This document shows, piece by piece, positions 46,918 through 55,803 of a stretch of 64,000 nt of DNA. The notes below the pieces were generated by a model. That model was not told where the DNA came from, made no database searches, and saw nothing but the letters and a program-made list of their open reading frames with translations. The stretch covers positions 1-64,000 of the forward strand of contig JBKBIP010000012.1 in assembly GCA_046297495.1 (NCBI GenBank), in the 5' to 3' direction. How positions within the stretch are numbered: position 1 is the first letter of the stretch; each line of letters opens with the position of its first letter. Source of the DNA: JBKBIP01 sp046297495 (GTDB taxonomy: Bacteria; Planctomycetota; Planctomycetia; Gemmatales; Gemmataceae). The position numbers and the translations under genes were made by a program.

Positions 46918-46947
46918 CGGGAGCCGGGCCTTCGTGCCCGGCTCCCG
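46918..46947. repeat. 12-bp perfect hairpin
   Basis: CGGGAGCCGGGC (46918-46929) pairs exactly with 46936-46947 around CTTCGT. No T run follows, so a REP-like element is more likely than a terminator. Confidence 0.6.
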
Positions 46948-47115
46948 AGGAATACCGCGCATGGGCCTTTGCTCGCTTCCCAGCCGTGACGATTCCCCAC
47001 AAATTCGCCAGTAATTGTCACCAGGTTTCCGAACGCATGACTTCTAGCTAATGACCTGGGAGTGTTGGAACTCCTGACGAGAACGGTCCGTTCGCGCGCG
47101 GCGCGGAGGTGTGCC

Positions 47116-47673
47116 ATGAATATCTACGATTTTCTGCTGGCGGCGGCTTTGCTCACCACTCCCCCGGATGCACCCGTGGCCCCGGTGCCGGAGGAAGCCT
47201 TTCCGCAGCTACGTTCCGCCTTGCAAGCACTAGCGGTCGAATGGGAGATTCTCGACGCGCGCGAGGCGCGGTACATCCTGGCCCGTCCCGACGATCTGAG
47301 GGCCGATGTGCTCCTATTGCGGCAACGCTTTCACGATCTCCAGGACGCGCCACCTGTTTGTGACAGCGAGCGCTTCCCGGATCGCGCCACTGTCAATGAC
47401 ATGCTGGCCTTCAATCGCGCGTATCGGCAACACATCGACAATCGCCAGTTGATGGACTTGGCTAATTGGTGGGCATTGAAGGTGGTGTTGGAGGAAACCG
47501 ATCGGCTCTATCAAGTGTGGGACACGGTGCGCGACGCACGCTGTGAGTATTACTATGTCACCGTGCGGCGGCAAGCGCTCAAACGCTTGCGTGACACCCT
47601 AGGACCAGAGGCGTATTACTCCGGCCAGCTTCCCCCTTATGTACCGGTGTGGCACTTTCAGGATGGTAATTAA
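47116..47673 (+). CDS. Hypothetical protein, 185 aa, possibly exported
   Basis: I do not recognise this family. The protein begins MNIYDFLLAAALLTTPPDAP, a short hydrophobic N-terminus that may be a signal peptide, and continues as a helical domain rich in Arg, Leu and Glu (LRSALQALAVEWEILDAREA). It is followed by an aromatic, basic C-terminus (REVDETDRLYQVWD-like region and YYSGQLPPYVPVWHF). ATG at 47116 with GGAGG eight bases upstream. It faces the HEAT gene convergently. Possibly a planctomycete-specific family. Confidence 0.6.
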   Translation: MNIYDFLLAAALLTTPPDAPVAPVPEEAFPQLRSALQALAVEWEILDAREARYILARPDDLRADVLLLRQRFHDLQDAPPVCDSERFPDRATVNDMLAFNRAYRQHIDNRQLMDLANWWALKVVLEETDRLYQVWDTVRDARCEYYYVTVRRQALKRLRDTLGPEAYYSGQLPPYVPVWHFQDGN

Positions 47674-47721
47674 GGGGGGGCGACGTTCCACTTGCCGATG
47701 ATGGCGATAAACCTAATTCGA

Positions 47722-49059
47722 TTAGGGTATTTGGATAAAACCGACGGCGCGGGCTTGACTGCCACGACAGCGAATGATCAAAGCGCCGTGCTCCGGCTGA
47801 TTTCCATTGATCAAATCCACATGGACCAGATAAAACGTGGCGGTGGGATGTTGTTTCAAAAAATCTGGCAGCTTGGGTTGATTGGAAAAAATACTTCGTG
47901 ACAGGTGTTCCACCTGTTTCAATTGAAAGTGCATCTGCTTGCGCTCGTCGCTATTTTCGAGCAGTTTGAATAACTGGTCGAGCTGATCCCGGTTAGCGAA
48001 CATATTATCCTGCATGAAAAAAGGGACATCCGTTGCTTGTTGAAAATCAGTCAAGGTGCCGCGCGTCAGTGCCGTCAATGCCCTCTCCGCCGCCTGCTTG
48101 GCTCTTTGGATCGGATTGACCAAGAGTTCCTCCCGGTTGACGCCGTCCCAATTCACAGTCTGTCCCGTCTTCAACCACCAGGCTTGCCAGGCCGCGTGAC
48201 AGGCGAGCCGTTGTTCGGCATCGGCTTCGGGAGCGGCATCCGGCGCGTTTGGTCCGGCGACGTGCCGGAGGAGCTGGTGGGCTTCCCGAGCGATGGGCAA
48301 CGGCGCATCCTTGAGCAGCCGCAGCAAGACGGGCAGCGCTTGGTCCTCTTTCTGATACAACCATCCCTGTGCCGCTCGCCAGCGAACTTTCGCCTCTGGG
48401 TCGGCCAGCAGGGGACGAGCCAACCGCCGCTGATCGGCTGAGCCATGACAACTGATCACCAAGGCCGCCGCCGCTCGCCGTGCCGATTGCATGTCACGCG
48501 CGGCGGCCAACAAGGCGGGGTCCAATGCTTGGCTATTGATCGATAGTAAAGTGAAGACCACTTCTTCCTCGACCTGTTCATTCTCCGCGAACGGCAAGTA
48601 AGCCAGCAGGTCGGCGGTGGTTCCTTCGGGATGTCGCAGGCGCAACAACCGCGCGGCAGCTTCGATCTGCGCGGGGGTATGATGCCGCTCGATAGCATTC
48701 AAGCAAAATTGCGCGCGGCGGCGAATTTCCAGATCAGCACTTCGCAAGGCTTGTGTCAGTATTGGCCGAGCCGAGGGGCCGGCGGCGATTAACTCCCGCG
48801 TGGCTTGTTCCCGCTCCGCGTACTCATCCGCTCCCAAACGCGCGACGTGTTCGGCAAGACGTTGGCGCACATCCTCGGTAGGGGTCAGTTGGCGAAAGAA
48901 GCGCAACAAGCCTTCCCCATCCACTTCGACCTGTGCCGCGCGTAGCAGCCGTTCATCCTCCGCGATCTCGTTCGGACCAAGCGGCGGAACGGCGACACCG
49001 GCCAGGGAACATCCCAGCCACACAGCAGCGACCCACAACCAACGCGGCAGAGGGCACAT
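47722..49059 (-). CDS. Secreted HEAT-like repeat protein
   Basis: A 445-residue protein with a signal peptide (RWLWVAAVWLGCSLAGVAV; the Cys could be a lipobox residue). HEAT-like repeats typical of planctomycete secreted proteins follow: RLGADEYAEREQATRELIAAG, with 20 residues or fewer per helix pair, then RSADLEIRRRAQFCLNAI and LADPEAKVRWRAAQGWLYQ. The last 100 residues form a separate domain (TDVPFFMQDNMFANRDQLDQ, then ATFYLVHVDLINGNQPEHG) that looks like a small alpha/beta sensor-like domain I cannot name. ATG at 49059. It ends the minus-strand gene run 54563-47722. Confidence 0.75.
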   Translation of the reverse strand: MCPLPRWLWVAAVWLGCSLAGVAVPPLGPNEIAEDERLLRAAQVEVDGEGLLRFFRQLTPTEDVRQRLAEHVARLGADEYAEREQATRELIAAGPSARPILTQALRSADLEIRRRAQFCLNAIERHHTPAQIEAAARLLRLRHPEGTTADLLAYLPFAENEQVEEEVVFTLLSINSQALDPALLAAARDMQSARRAAAALVISCHGSADQRRLARPLLADPEAKVRWRAAQGWLYQKEDQALPVLLRLLKDAPLPIAREAHQLLRHVAGPNAPDAAPEADAEQRLACHAAWQAWWLKTGQTVNWDGVNREELLVNPIQRAKQAAERALTALTRGTLTDFQQATDVPFFMQDNMFANRDQLDQLFKLLENSDERKQMHFQLKQVEHLSRSIFSNQPKLPDFLKQHPTATFYLVHVDLINGNQPEHGALIIRCRGSQARAVGFIQIP

Positions 49060-49210
49060 GGCACCATCCTCTCAGGGCGTCATCGGGTCTCAACAACGAA
49101 TAGAGCCGAATGTTTTCCATCGGTTTTCGCAAGCTCTTCTTATTCTATGATCCCGTGCTATTCCCTACTATTCCTCCAACCATCGGGTTGGCCGGAGGAA
49201 TATCGGCAAG

Positions 49211-50806
49211 TTATTTCCCCGTGCCAGTGCTGAAGCTCCATTTCTTGCTCCAGGGTTCCTCATCGACGTTGGCGGTGATCTCCACGGTGTAAATCGTGTT
49301 GGACCGCAGATGCGTCTTGGGGATGATACCGATGGTATTGCGCTGTAATAGGACGTTGACCGCTGGTTTGTCCGGCGCCGACACATAAATGGCAACCTCT
49401 TGTCCTTTGCCATCCTTGAGCGTGGCATAAACGCTTTCCACCTGGCGGGCCTCGGGGAACATGACGGAAATGGGATAGCCGGCCATTTGTTGCTGATCGT
49501 TGGGAACCGGACTGGGAGATTCACCCCCATAAGCCAAGGGGACGTTGCGTTGTTTATCGGCGGGGAAAAAGACCAGCTGGTCGCTGCCCCGACCGTGACG
49601 GACGTTGACAACGCTGATGGAACCAAGCTGTTCCGACTTGGCCCGGCCAACGCCTATGCGTCGCAGCTCGCTATCGAGCAAGTGCAGGCGCGAGAAGAAC
49701 ATGCCCATCCAGGCATCCATGGCTGGCAACGGCTCCAAGTTGGCGACAATCGCGGCCTTGGCGGCCCGGCGCCCCGCCACGTCGTAGCCGGGTAGTTTCG
49801 GGTCTTGATCGTTGACGCCAAGCTGCTTGGTGGAAGGATGGTTCAAGTGCATGGCCAAATAGCGTGCGTGCAGGGTGCAGCCCTCGGATAAATTCTCATC
49901 CACTGTCACCGGATTCAAGCCTGCTTGCCGACGATGATGATTGAGACGATCCAACGCCGTTTCCTTCAAATCGGGGATGCGCTCCGTGTCCGCGCCGGTC
50001 GTGAAGGTCCACACGCGGCGCCAGGGGACATCGCCGAACTTGGCCGACATGGTCACGGTGTAGGACGTATTTGGCTGGAGCGGCTGTTTGGGGATCAGGC
50101 CGATGGTGTTCCGCTGAAAATCGGCGCGAAAGGCGGGCTTTTCGGGAGAGGAAAACCATGCGGGTACTTCCTTCCCCGTACCGTCCGTGAGTGTGGCTTG
50201 GGCCTCGGTGACTTGATCCGTCATGGGAAAGGTGGCCGTGATGGGAAAACCCGCTGGCTCTTTTTGCTCGGCGGGCAACGGGCTAGGAAATTCAGGACCG
50301 CGAAACGACAAGGGCACGTCTTGCTGTTTGGCGCCCGGATACAGGATGACTTGATTGCTTTCAAAGGCCCGGTTCATGTCCACCACGGTAAACCAGCGGT
50401 TGCGGGCATCACGTGCGTACCCCAAGCCGATGCTTTTCAGGTTGGGATGGAGCATGAGCGTTCGGCCAAAGAAAGTAGAGGCCAGCCAATCCACCGTGTA
50501 CGCTGGCCCGGCCCCCAAATAGCTGTAGGAATACTTGGCCGTCCTGGCCCCTTCCACGCTGTAACCGGGCAAGTTGGGGTCCTCGGAATTAACCCCCAAT
50601 TGCCGGGCGACGATGACATCGACATTACGTGCCAGGTACGCCGCGTGCGCCTTGCATCCCTTGGAAAGCTGGGGATCGAGAACCACCGGCGGCAGGCCGG
50701 CGACCTGTCGATAGGCATTGAACCGCTGCAAGGTGGCGGCGTCCTGATTGGGCGCTTGCTGGCATAGCATGGTCGTGGCAATCAGCATCAGTGCGCTGGC
50801 ATTCAT
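49211..50806 (-). CDS. Secreted protein with two tandem CAP (SCP/PR1) domains and Ig-like domains
   Basis: The 531-residue product has a signal peptide (MNASALMLIATTMLC) and an internal duplication. Each half starts with a CAP-like domain (LQRFNAYRQVAGLPPVVLDP and KGCKAHAAYLARN; LDRLNHHRRQAGLNPVTVDE and EGCTLHARYLAMH) and ends with a beta-sandwich (NTIGLIPKQPLQPNTSYTVT; NTIGIIPKTHLRSNTIYTVE), probably Ig-like. CAP domains bind lipids or act in the cell envelope; no bacterial substrate can be inferred. ATG at 50806 with GGAGG eight bases upstream. The duplication probably predates this genome, as the halves have diverged widely. Confidence 0.82.
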   Translation of the reverse strand: MNASALMLIATTMLCQQAPNQDAATLQRFNAYRQVAGLPPVVLDPQLSKGCKAHAAYLARNVDVIVARQLGVNSEDPNLPGYSVEGARTAKYSYSYLGAGPAYTVDWLASTFFGRTLMLHPNLKSIGLGYARDARNRWFTVVDMNRAFESNQVILYPGAKQQDVPLSFRGPEFPSPLPAEQKEPAGFPITATFPMTDQVTEAQATLTDGTGKEVPAWFSSPEKPAFRADFQRNTIGLIPKQPLQPNTSYTVTMSAKFGDVPWRRVWTFTTGADTERIPDLKETALDRLNHHRRQAGLNPVTVDENLSEGCTLHARYLAMHLNHPSTKQLGVNDQDPKLPGYDVAGRRAAKAAIVANLEPLPAMDAWMGMFFSRLHLLDSELRRIGVGRAKSEQLGSISVVNVRHGRGSDQLVFFPADKQRNVPLAYGGESPSPVPNDQQQMAGYPISVMFPEARQVESVYATLKDGKGQEVAIYVSAPDKPAVNVLLQRNTIGIIPKTHLRSNTIYTVEITANVDEEPWSKKWSFSTGTGK

Positions 50807-50859
50807 GGCAGGCCCTCCCATTTTCCCAAGAATCGCGGCTGGCTCCCCGTCCATCCCAG

Positions 50860-52242
50860 TTATTTCGTTGTCATTTCCTTGACCAGCTCATGGACCTGGG
50901 CCACGATGATTTCCTCCAGCGGCGGCGCCCAGCGGGTCGGCATGCCGTAGTAGATCATCGACGAATCCGCCTCATAGCCCCCTTCTTTCAACACACGCAC
51001 CGAGGGAATGTAGGCCATGACATCGTTGGCATAGGCTGTCACCCACACCGGACGCCCCGCCAGCTCTTTTTTCAAGCGTAGAGCGTAATCGACCACGACC
51101 TCGCCCCCCAGCGCGATCCAGATGACATCATCCCCCAAGCGCCACGCCTGCACCGGATAATGGCGGTAATGATCATCAAGCTTGCCGCCTTCCTCCAGCG
51201 TCCGGAGTAGGCGTTTGGCGCGGCGTTGGACGGCGATGTTCTTGCTCAGCAAATCGGCAGCCAGTTGGTCGCGCGTGGGCAGGGTGTCGAACGGCAACGC
51301 GACACGGGCATAGCGGGCCGCGAACTTCCCCTGGATCGGCGCCCTCGGTTTGGCCAATACGCCGTCCACCGCCTCGGCCAGTTCCTTGCCATATTTTTGA
51401 CACAATTCGACCGTGCGCCGCGGCAGGGGGTTGGCGTCGCCGCCGCAACCGGCCCAGAACAGGGCGACGGCGCCAGGGTGTTTCTCCTGTAATGCCAGCT
51501 GCGCGAAGCCCGCGTAATCGCCGCACCACTGATAAAAGCCCAAGGTCGTGTTGTGACACGCATAGCCAAACACGACGGCCCGCAACTCTCCGCTTGGCGA
51601 ATGAACCGCCAACACCGGGACCGCGTGATCGACGGGGCCTTCCGGGTTGCTGCCGTTGATGACGCCTTTGGGTGTTGGCTGGCGGCGGTTGACGGCGAAG
51701 CGGGCGGTCCCTTGGCCGTGGCTCAGTCGCGCCGGTCGCAGGTCGGCCAAGGCGGCCAGCATCACTTCCACCATCGCGGCGCGAAGCTGCTTGGTATAGT
51801 CGGCGATTTTCTCCGCTTGCTCCGGCGACAGGTTGTACATATCCATCAAGTTTTCGCGCACCACCGGGCCGCAGTGCGTGTGCGAGGCGCTGAGCATCAG
51901 TTGAGCGCGGCTCAGTCCCGCACGCCGCGACACTTCCGCGCAGACGGCGTCGGACAGCTCGCGGGGAATGCCGATCAGGTCGCTGGTGAGCAGGACCAAG
52001 CGCTCGCCTTGAGAGTCCTCCAACGCCACGGCCTTGACATACAAATCGTGCAGCTTCCCTTCTGCCGGCTTGTCCCGCGCCGCGTAGCCGGCCATCCACA
52101 GCGGCTCGGAGGGGGTGATGACCTTAGCTGCCACGCCTGCCTTGTAGGGGATCGAGGCTGGTTCCGCGGCGGCGGCCCCGGTCACTCCCCAGGCACTCAT
52201 CATTCCTAGACAGATAGCCAATCGATGCGCTGCCGTGTTCAT
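50860..52242 (-). CDS. Secreted neutral/alkaline ceramidase-like protein
   Basis: A 460-residue protein with a signal peptide (LAICLGMMSAWGVTGAAAA) and the N-terminal domain of neutral/alkaline non-lysosomal ceramidases: AKVITPSEPLWMAGYAARD, VLLTSDLIGIPRELSDAV, and LMLSASHTHCGPVV, where the two His are zinc ligands and the usual motif is SHTHSGP. YACHNTTLG and FWAGCGGDANP are further conserved blocks. It lacks the C-terminal Ig domain of true ceramidases (about 650-700 residues), so the substrate is open; this short form is common in planctomycetes. ATG at 52242 overlaps the macrodomain gene stop by four bases, so both are co-translated. Confidence 0.87.
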   Translation of the reverse strand: MNTAAHRLAICLGMMSAWGVTGAAAAEPASIPYKAGVAAKVITPSEPLWMAGYAARDKPAEGKLHDLYVKAVALEDSQGERLVLLTSDLIGIPRELSDAVCAEVSRRAGLSRAQLMLSASHTHCGPVVRENLMDMYNLSPEQAEKIADYTKQLRAAMVEVMLAALADLRPARLSHGQGTARFAVNRRQPTPKGVINGSNPEGPVDHAVPVLAVHSPSGELRAVVFGYACHNTTLGFYQWCGDYAGFAQLALQEKHPGAVALFWAGCGGDANPLPRRTVELCQKYGKELAEAVDGVLAKPRAPIQGKFAARYARVALPFDTLPTRDQLAADLLSKNIAVQRRAKRLLRTLEEGGKLDDHYRHYPVQAWRLGDDVIWIALGGEVVVDYALRLKKELAGRPVWVTAYANDVMAYIPSVRVLKEGGYEADSSMIYYGMPTRWAPPLEEIIVAQVHELVKEMTTK

Positions 52243-52790
52243 GATGATGTTCCTTCTCGCAGTTTGGCGACGGTGTTTTGATATAGATGGTAATCGTCGG
52301 CCAAGAAACAAACCACGATGATTTTGTGAAAATGATCACTTTCCTCCAAGGCCGCTCGTATCTCGCGCAGGGCGATGGGGATGGCGCGGGCCACGGGGAA
52401 GCCATACGCGCCGGTGCTGATCAAGGGGAAAGCCACCGTCCGCAAACCGTGTTGGCGGGCCAGAGCGAGACTATTGCGGTAGCAGTCGGCCAGCAGCTCA
52501 TCTTCCTGATGCGCGCCGCCGCGCCAGATGGGACCGACGGTGTGAATGACATGGCGAGCCGGCAGTCGATAGCCCCGCGTGATGCGGGCCTCGCCGACGG
52601 GACAGCCGCCCAAGGTGGCGCACTCCTGAAGCAATTCCGGCCCCGCCGCCCGATGGATGGCGCCATCGACCCCCGCGCCGCCGCGCAACGAGCTATTGGC
52701 GGCATTGACAATGGCATCGACGGCCAACTGGGTAATGTCGCCATGAACGATCTCCAAGCGTTCCAGCCAGTTTGAGGTATCTTGGGTCAT
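52239..52790 (-). CDS. Macrodomain protein (O-acetyl-ADP-ribose deacetylase type)
   Basis: A 183-residue macrodomain of the MacroD/YmdB type. It shows IVHGDITQLAVDAIVNAANS, LRGGAGVDGAIHRAAGPELL, CPVGEARITRGYRLPARHVI and AFPLISTGAYGFPV, covering the ADP-ribose binding loops and the catalytic Asn/Asp region. Members remove acetyl from O-acetyl-ADP-ribose or ADP-ribose from acidic side chains. ATG at 52790. Coupling with a secreted ceramidase-like gene through an ATGA overlap is odd, as the two products would be in different compartments. Confidence 0.93.
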   Translation of the reverse strand: MTQDTSNWLERLEIVHGDITQLAVDAIVNAANSSLRGGAGVDGAIHRAAGPELLQECATLGGCPVGEARITRGYRLPARHVIHTVGPIWRGGAHQEDELLADCYRNSLALARQHGLRTVAFPLISTGAYGFPVARAIPIALREIRAALEESDHFHKIIVVCFLADDYHLYQNTVAKLREGTSS

Positions 52791-52810
52791 GGTATTGTCT
52801 CTCTTTCGCC

Positions 52811-53521
52811 TCACGTTTTCGCAAGGATACAATCCACCAGCCAGCACCCCTTCGGATGTCCCGGTTCGCGGAAGTGGAGCGCCCATGTCGTCAGGTCCGC
52901 TTCTTCCAAGGCATCGTGCAAGGCGAAATGGCAATCCTCACCGTGGTACAGCGCCTCGGCCAAGTCAACGACATCACCGGGCCAATAGGTGGGAACAGCG
53001 GCGGTCGTGAAGGGATTGCCCATGATCTCCCGCAACAGATCGGCTTGCTGGCGGCGTTCCTGGGCCAAGACGAGCATCGCTTCGGTGTCATAACGGTCCC
53101 AGGCGGCGGCGCGTTCCGCTTCGGGTGCTCCGGCACAGACGGCGGCGCGGGCCAGGGAGCGGAAGGATTCGGTGGCCATCGCCGACATGGCCTGAGCGGC
53201 GAAACGCGCTGCTTGAAACGCCGCTTGCGCCGCCACCGGCGCCGCGCTCCAGGCCGCCGCCCAGTTGCCCACGGCGAACAAGGGCTTGCCGTTCTGCGCC
53301 GCCGTGTGAACCGCCGCGAGCTGCGCCGCCGTGATCCCGCCATCGGCGTGCCGCTCGGCTTGTTCCAGGGCCTGCCGACAGCAGGGGGCGGTGATCAAGG
53401 CGGCGATGCGGGCGCAACAGGCGCACGCGAACAGGCGCAGCTTCCGCTCACTCACTCGACCTTCCAGATAATCGAGCAGCGGGTTGGGATCGTCACAAGA
53501 TTGCCATTCAAGCGCCGTCAT
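52811..53521 (-). CDS. Gemmataceae-type conserved hypothetical protein
   Basis: A 236-residue cytoplasmic protein whose opening, MTALEWQSCDDPNPLLDYLE, then SERKLRLFACACCARIAALI, is the signature of a family I recall as repeated many times in Gemmata genomes. The usual central block is here LLREIMGNPFTTAAVPTYWP, and the usual ending REPGHPKGCWLVDCILAKT. The Cys-rich FACACC stretch is conserved in the family, but no enzyme activity is known to me. It lies 20 bases upstream of the macrodomain gene. It is the strongest single hint at the taxonomic family of this window. Confidence 0.85.
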   Translation of the reverse strand: MTALEWQSCDDPNPLLDYLEGRVSERKLRLFACACCARIAALITAPCCRQALEQAERHADGGITAAQLAAVHTAAQNGKPLFAVGNWAAAWSAAPVAAQAAFQAARFAAQAMSAMATESFRSLARAAVCAGAPEAERAAAWDRYDTEAMLVLAQERRQQADLLREIMGNPFTTAAVPTYWPGDVVDLAEALYHGEDCHFALHDALEEADLTTWALHFREPGHPKGCWLVDCILAKT

Positions 53522-53537
53522 GGTGTCAGGTTCCCTG

Positions 53538-54563
53538 TCACCGTCGCGCCCGCGCCCGGATGGTGAAGGCCGCCTTCGGATTCTCGATCAACAATTGCCG
53601 GATGTCGGCGGCGCTGAAGCCCGCTTCGCGCAGCGCGGGGACGAATTCGGTGAACAACGTCTCATACGAGCGATAACGCCCGCCCCCTGGTTCGCCGACG
53701 TGATACCAGCCGGCATCGTGCGAGACCAGGACCCGCCCTAGCAAGCCGCGCTGTTTCATGTTTTGGACCAGCTTCACATGGCGCTCCACCGATGTCGGGC
53801 TGATGCCGTCGAATTCGACCCAGGCTCCTTGCTCGGCGGCGCGGGCGTGCAGGGCCGCGTCGCTCTCGTTTTGGGCGTGGACCCAGATGAAGGCGCTGCC
53901 GTCCAACCCCGCGTTGGTGACAAGCTTCAATTCCTCCATCGCGGCCACGCCGTCGCCGGTGTGGGCAGCGATGGTCAAGCCGCTGTCGTGGTGCGTCCGG
54001 GCGGCGGCTTGCACCAGCTTGCGATTCACCGCCGTCAAGGGGCCGGCATCGACGCCAATCTTGATGAAGCCCGGACGAATTTTCGTGGGCGGGATGCCAT
54101 CGCGCCATTCGCGCAGCCAGCGTTGGGCGAGCTGATCGGCGGATTCGCTGTGCGTGTGCGGCGGCAGGAACTTGCCCTGCCGGGCGCCGTAGTAGCCGGT
54201 GTTGGTGAGCAGGTGCAAGCCGCTGGCCTCCGCCAGACGTTGCAACAAGCGCGGATCGCGCCCCAGATACGCCGGCGTACACTCGATCAAGGTTTGGCAA
54301 CCCAGCTCTCGCACTCGCCGGAGGTGAGGCAAGGCGACCTTGAACACCTCGTCCGCGTCGTAGCGTGCCGGGCTGACCTGATCGGCGCCGATGAAATCGA
54401 CCAGGACGTGTTCATGCACCAAAGTCGTCCCCATCTCGCTCGCGTCCAACGGCCCCGCCACAGTCATGACTTCGTTGGATGTGCGTTCGTCACCGTGCAA
54501 AGAGCGAGACAGGCCCCAAGCCCAAGCGGCCGCGCCCACGCGCAGGAAATTGCGTCGGTTCAT
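53538..54563 (-). CDS. Twin-arginine-exported phosphotriesterase-family amidohydrolase
   Basis: A 341-residue protein: Tat signal (MNRRNFLRVGAAAWAWG), then a phosphotriesterase-like binuclear metal TIM barrel. Ligands visible in order are HEH in GTTLVHEHVLVDF, the bridging lysine in RPGFIKIGVDAG, His in LTIAAHTGDG, His in AFIWVHAQNE and Asp in RVLVSHDAGWY; all are in place, so the enzyme is probably active. Family members hydrolyse lactones, organophosphates or peptides; the natural substrate is unknown. ATG at 54563. Stop and next gene start are 16 bases apart, suggesting one transcript with the family protein downstream. Confidence 0.9.
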   Translation of the reverse strand: MNRRNFLRVGAAAWAWGLSRSLHGDERTSNEVMTVAGPLDASEMGTTLVHEHVLVDFIGADQVSPARYDADEVFKVALPHLRRVRELGCQTLIECTPAYLGRDPRLLQRLAEASGLHLLTNTGYYGARQGKFLPPHTHSESADQLAQRWLREWRDGIPPTKIRPGFIKIGVDAGPLTAVNRKLVQAAARTHHDSGLTIAAHTGDGVAAMEELKLVTNAGLDGSAFIWVHAQNESDAALHARAAEQGAWVEFDGISPTSVERHVKLVQNMKQRGLLGRVLVSHDAGWYHVGEPGGGRYRSYETLFTEFVPALREAGFSAADIRQLLIENPKAAFTIRARARR

Positions 54564-55216
54564 GGTGAATGGTCCTTGTCAGAAAAGAGTCTCGGCAGCC
54601 GAACTACCCCACGGCTCCAGTATAACACTCCTCTATTATGATGACCCGATTTCAACGGATATTTTGTAAGGAACCCATAACGAGATCAACACCATGCGAC
54701 GGCAAACCGCTCACTCCCGTTACCCATCGTTTCTGATACTGATAATGCTCGGCCGCCATGACACAAGATAGGTGTTCATCGGATGAACCTTTTACAATTT
54801 TCACCAAATCGTACATTTTGGCAAATATGATTGGTAATGGGTCATCGAATCGTGTATCATAAAGACATAGTGCTCTACATTCGTGATGCCTTATCCCACT
54901 CCTCGGCTTTCCTCTCTTGAGTGCGATGGACATCAGGCGTGCGGAGCGGGACGCTTTCCAGTCCGCGCATGCACGGAGACTCCATCATGCTCTTTCCCTT
55001 CATCATTCAACGCGACTCGCTCTATCTTCGCATCGTTGATCGCTAACCGGAACCTTCTTCTTTGATGTCACTCCGTGGCTCCGCGGATAGATGTCAATTT
55101 GCGGATGCAATTCCGCATTGGGTGCGAAAACCTTGAAACGGACTGAGGTTGATCAGGTAGGTCCGCCCCACGTTCTTGAACATTCGCGCCAAGATTTTTT
55201 TTCAGGAGGCAGACCA
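54564..55216. other. 653-base AT-richer intergenic region
   Basis: Roughly 54620-54890 is markedly richer in A and T than the surrounding DNA. It should hold the promoter of the phosphotriesterase gene and that of the receiver/ATPase pair. I see no credible reading frame, tRNA, repeat or riboswitch here. AGGAGG at 55204-55209 serves the next gene. Confidence 0.5.
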
Positions 55217-55735
55217 ATGCACAAACAAAAAATGTTAATCGCCTTTGACGTGGATAACGATAGCTTGGTCAGTATTCGTGAAGCTCTGCCGGAATGGGAT
55301 TGCGATGTCGTTAACCAAAGTTGCATGCCCGGGTTCGCCTCACGCTGGCATCCGGGAACCGCGGACCTGCTAATCGTGGGCATGGACCGTCACAAGTTGG
55401 AAACCTTGAAGCTATGTCAATTTTTAACGGCTCCTGCTTCCGACTCGGAAACGATGCCGCGCCAGGAACGGGCCTCGCCTATGCCACGGCTCGTCGCCGA
55501 AGGGAAAACCGTGGCTATTCCCCTTCTGGTCCTGGTGCCTGCCGGTCAGGAGGCGCTTGCCAAGGCCGCTCTGGAGGCAGGTGCTCACAGTTGTCTATTC
55601 CTTCCCATTCACCCGCAAGACGTCATTCGTACCATGGCACATGCGCAGGCCGGCAATCAGCCGGGCCGGCACACCATCAACCTCCAGCAGCCGCAATCCG
55701 AGGATTTGTGGCGCGACGAGGGGGGAGAAGGATAA
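55217..55735 (+). CDS. Receiver-like (CheY-fold) protein
   Basis: A 172-residue protein with a receiver-type pattern: KMLIAFDVDNDSLVSIREAL in place of the first strand and acidic pair, a candidate phospho-acceptor Asp57 at the end of the third strand (LLIVGMDRHK), and LFLPIHPQDVIRTMAHA where receivers normally have a Lys-Pro; here Lys is Leu. Phosphorylation chemistry may therefore be altered. No output domain follows. ATG at 55217 with AGGAGG eight bases upstream. The gene for an ATPase-domain kinase-like protein starts 68 bases downstream, and the two probably form a signalling pair. Confidence 0.65.
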   Translation: MHKQKMLIAFDVDNDSLVSIREALPEWDCDVVNQSCMPGFASRWHPGTADLLIVGMDRHKLETLKLCQFLTAPASDSETMPRQERASPMPRLVAEGKTVAIPLLVLVPAGQEALAKAALEAGAHSCLFLPIHPQDVIRTMAHAQAGNQPGRHTINLQQPQSEDLWRDEGGEG

Positions 55736-55803
55736 ATCCCCGCGAATGTTCACGTCGGAAACCAGCCGTTCCAATTAAAGGATTTGATTCACGGAGTAGA
55801 GGA

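Larger units (their letters stand above)
46392..47115. other. 724-base intergenic region with repeats, no supported gene
   Basis: It contains two palindromes (46422-46491 and 46918-46947, listed separately). Overlapping open frames exist on the minus strand between 46596 and 47117, but none has a ribosome binding site or a recognisable domain. One, ending at 46612, has protein-like composition (VELDNILPRDLQRIGW) and might be a decayed gene, but I cannot support it. Confidence 0.5.

Noticed and set aside
46596..47117. 173-codon minus-strand frame downstream of carB
   Set aside because: Overlaps another open frame of similar length, spans a palindrome, and has no start signal or known domain.
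54652..54933. 93-codon minus-strand frame in the AT-rich gap
   Set aside because: No ribosome binding site, no similarity I recognise, and base composition typical of non-coding DNA here.
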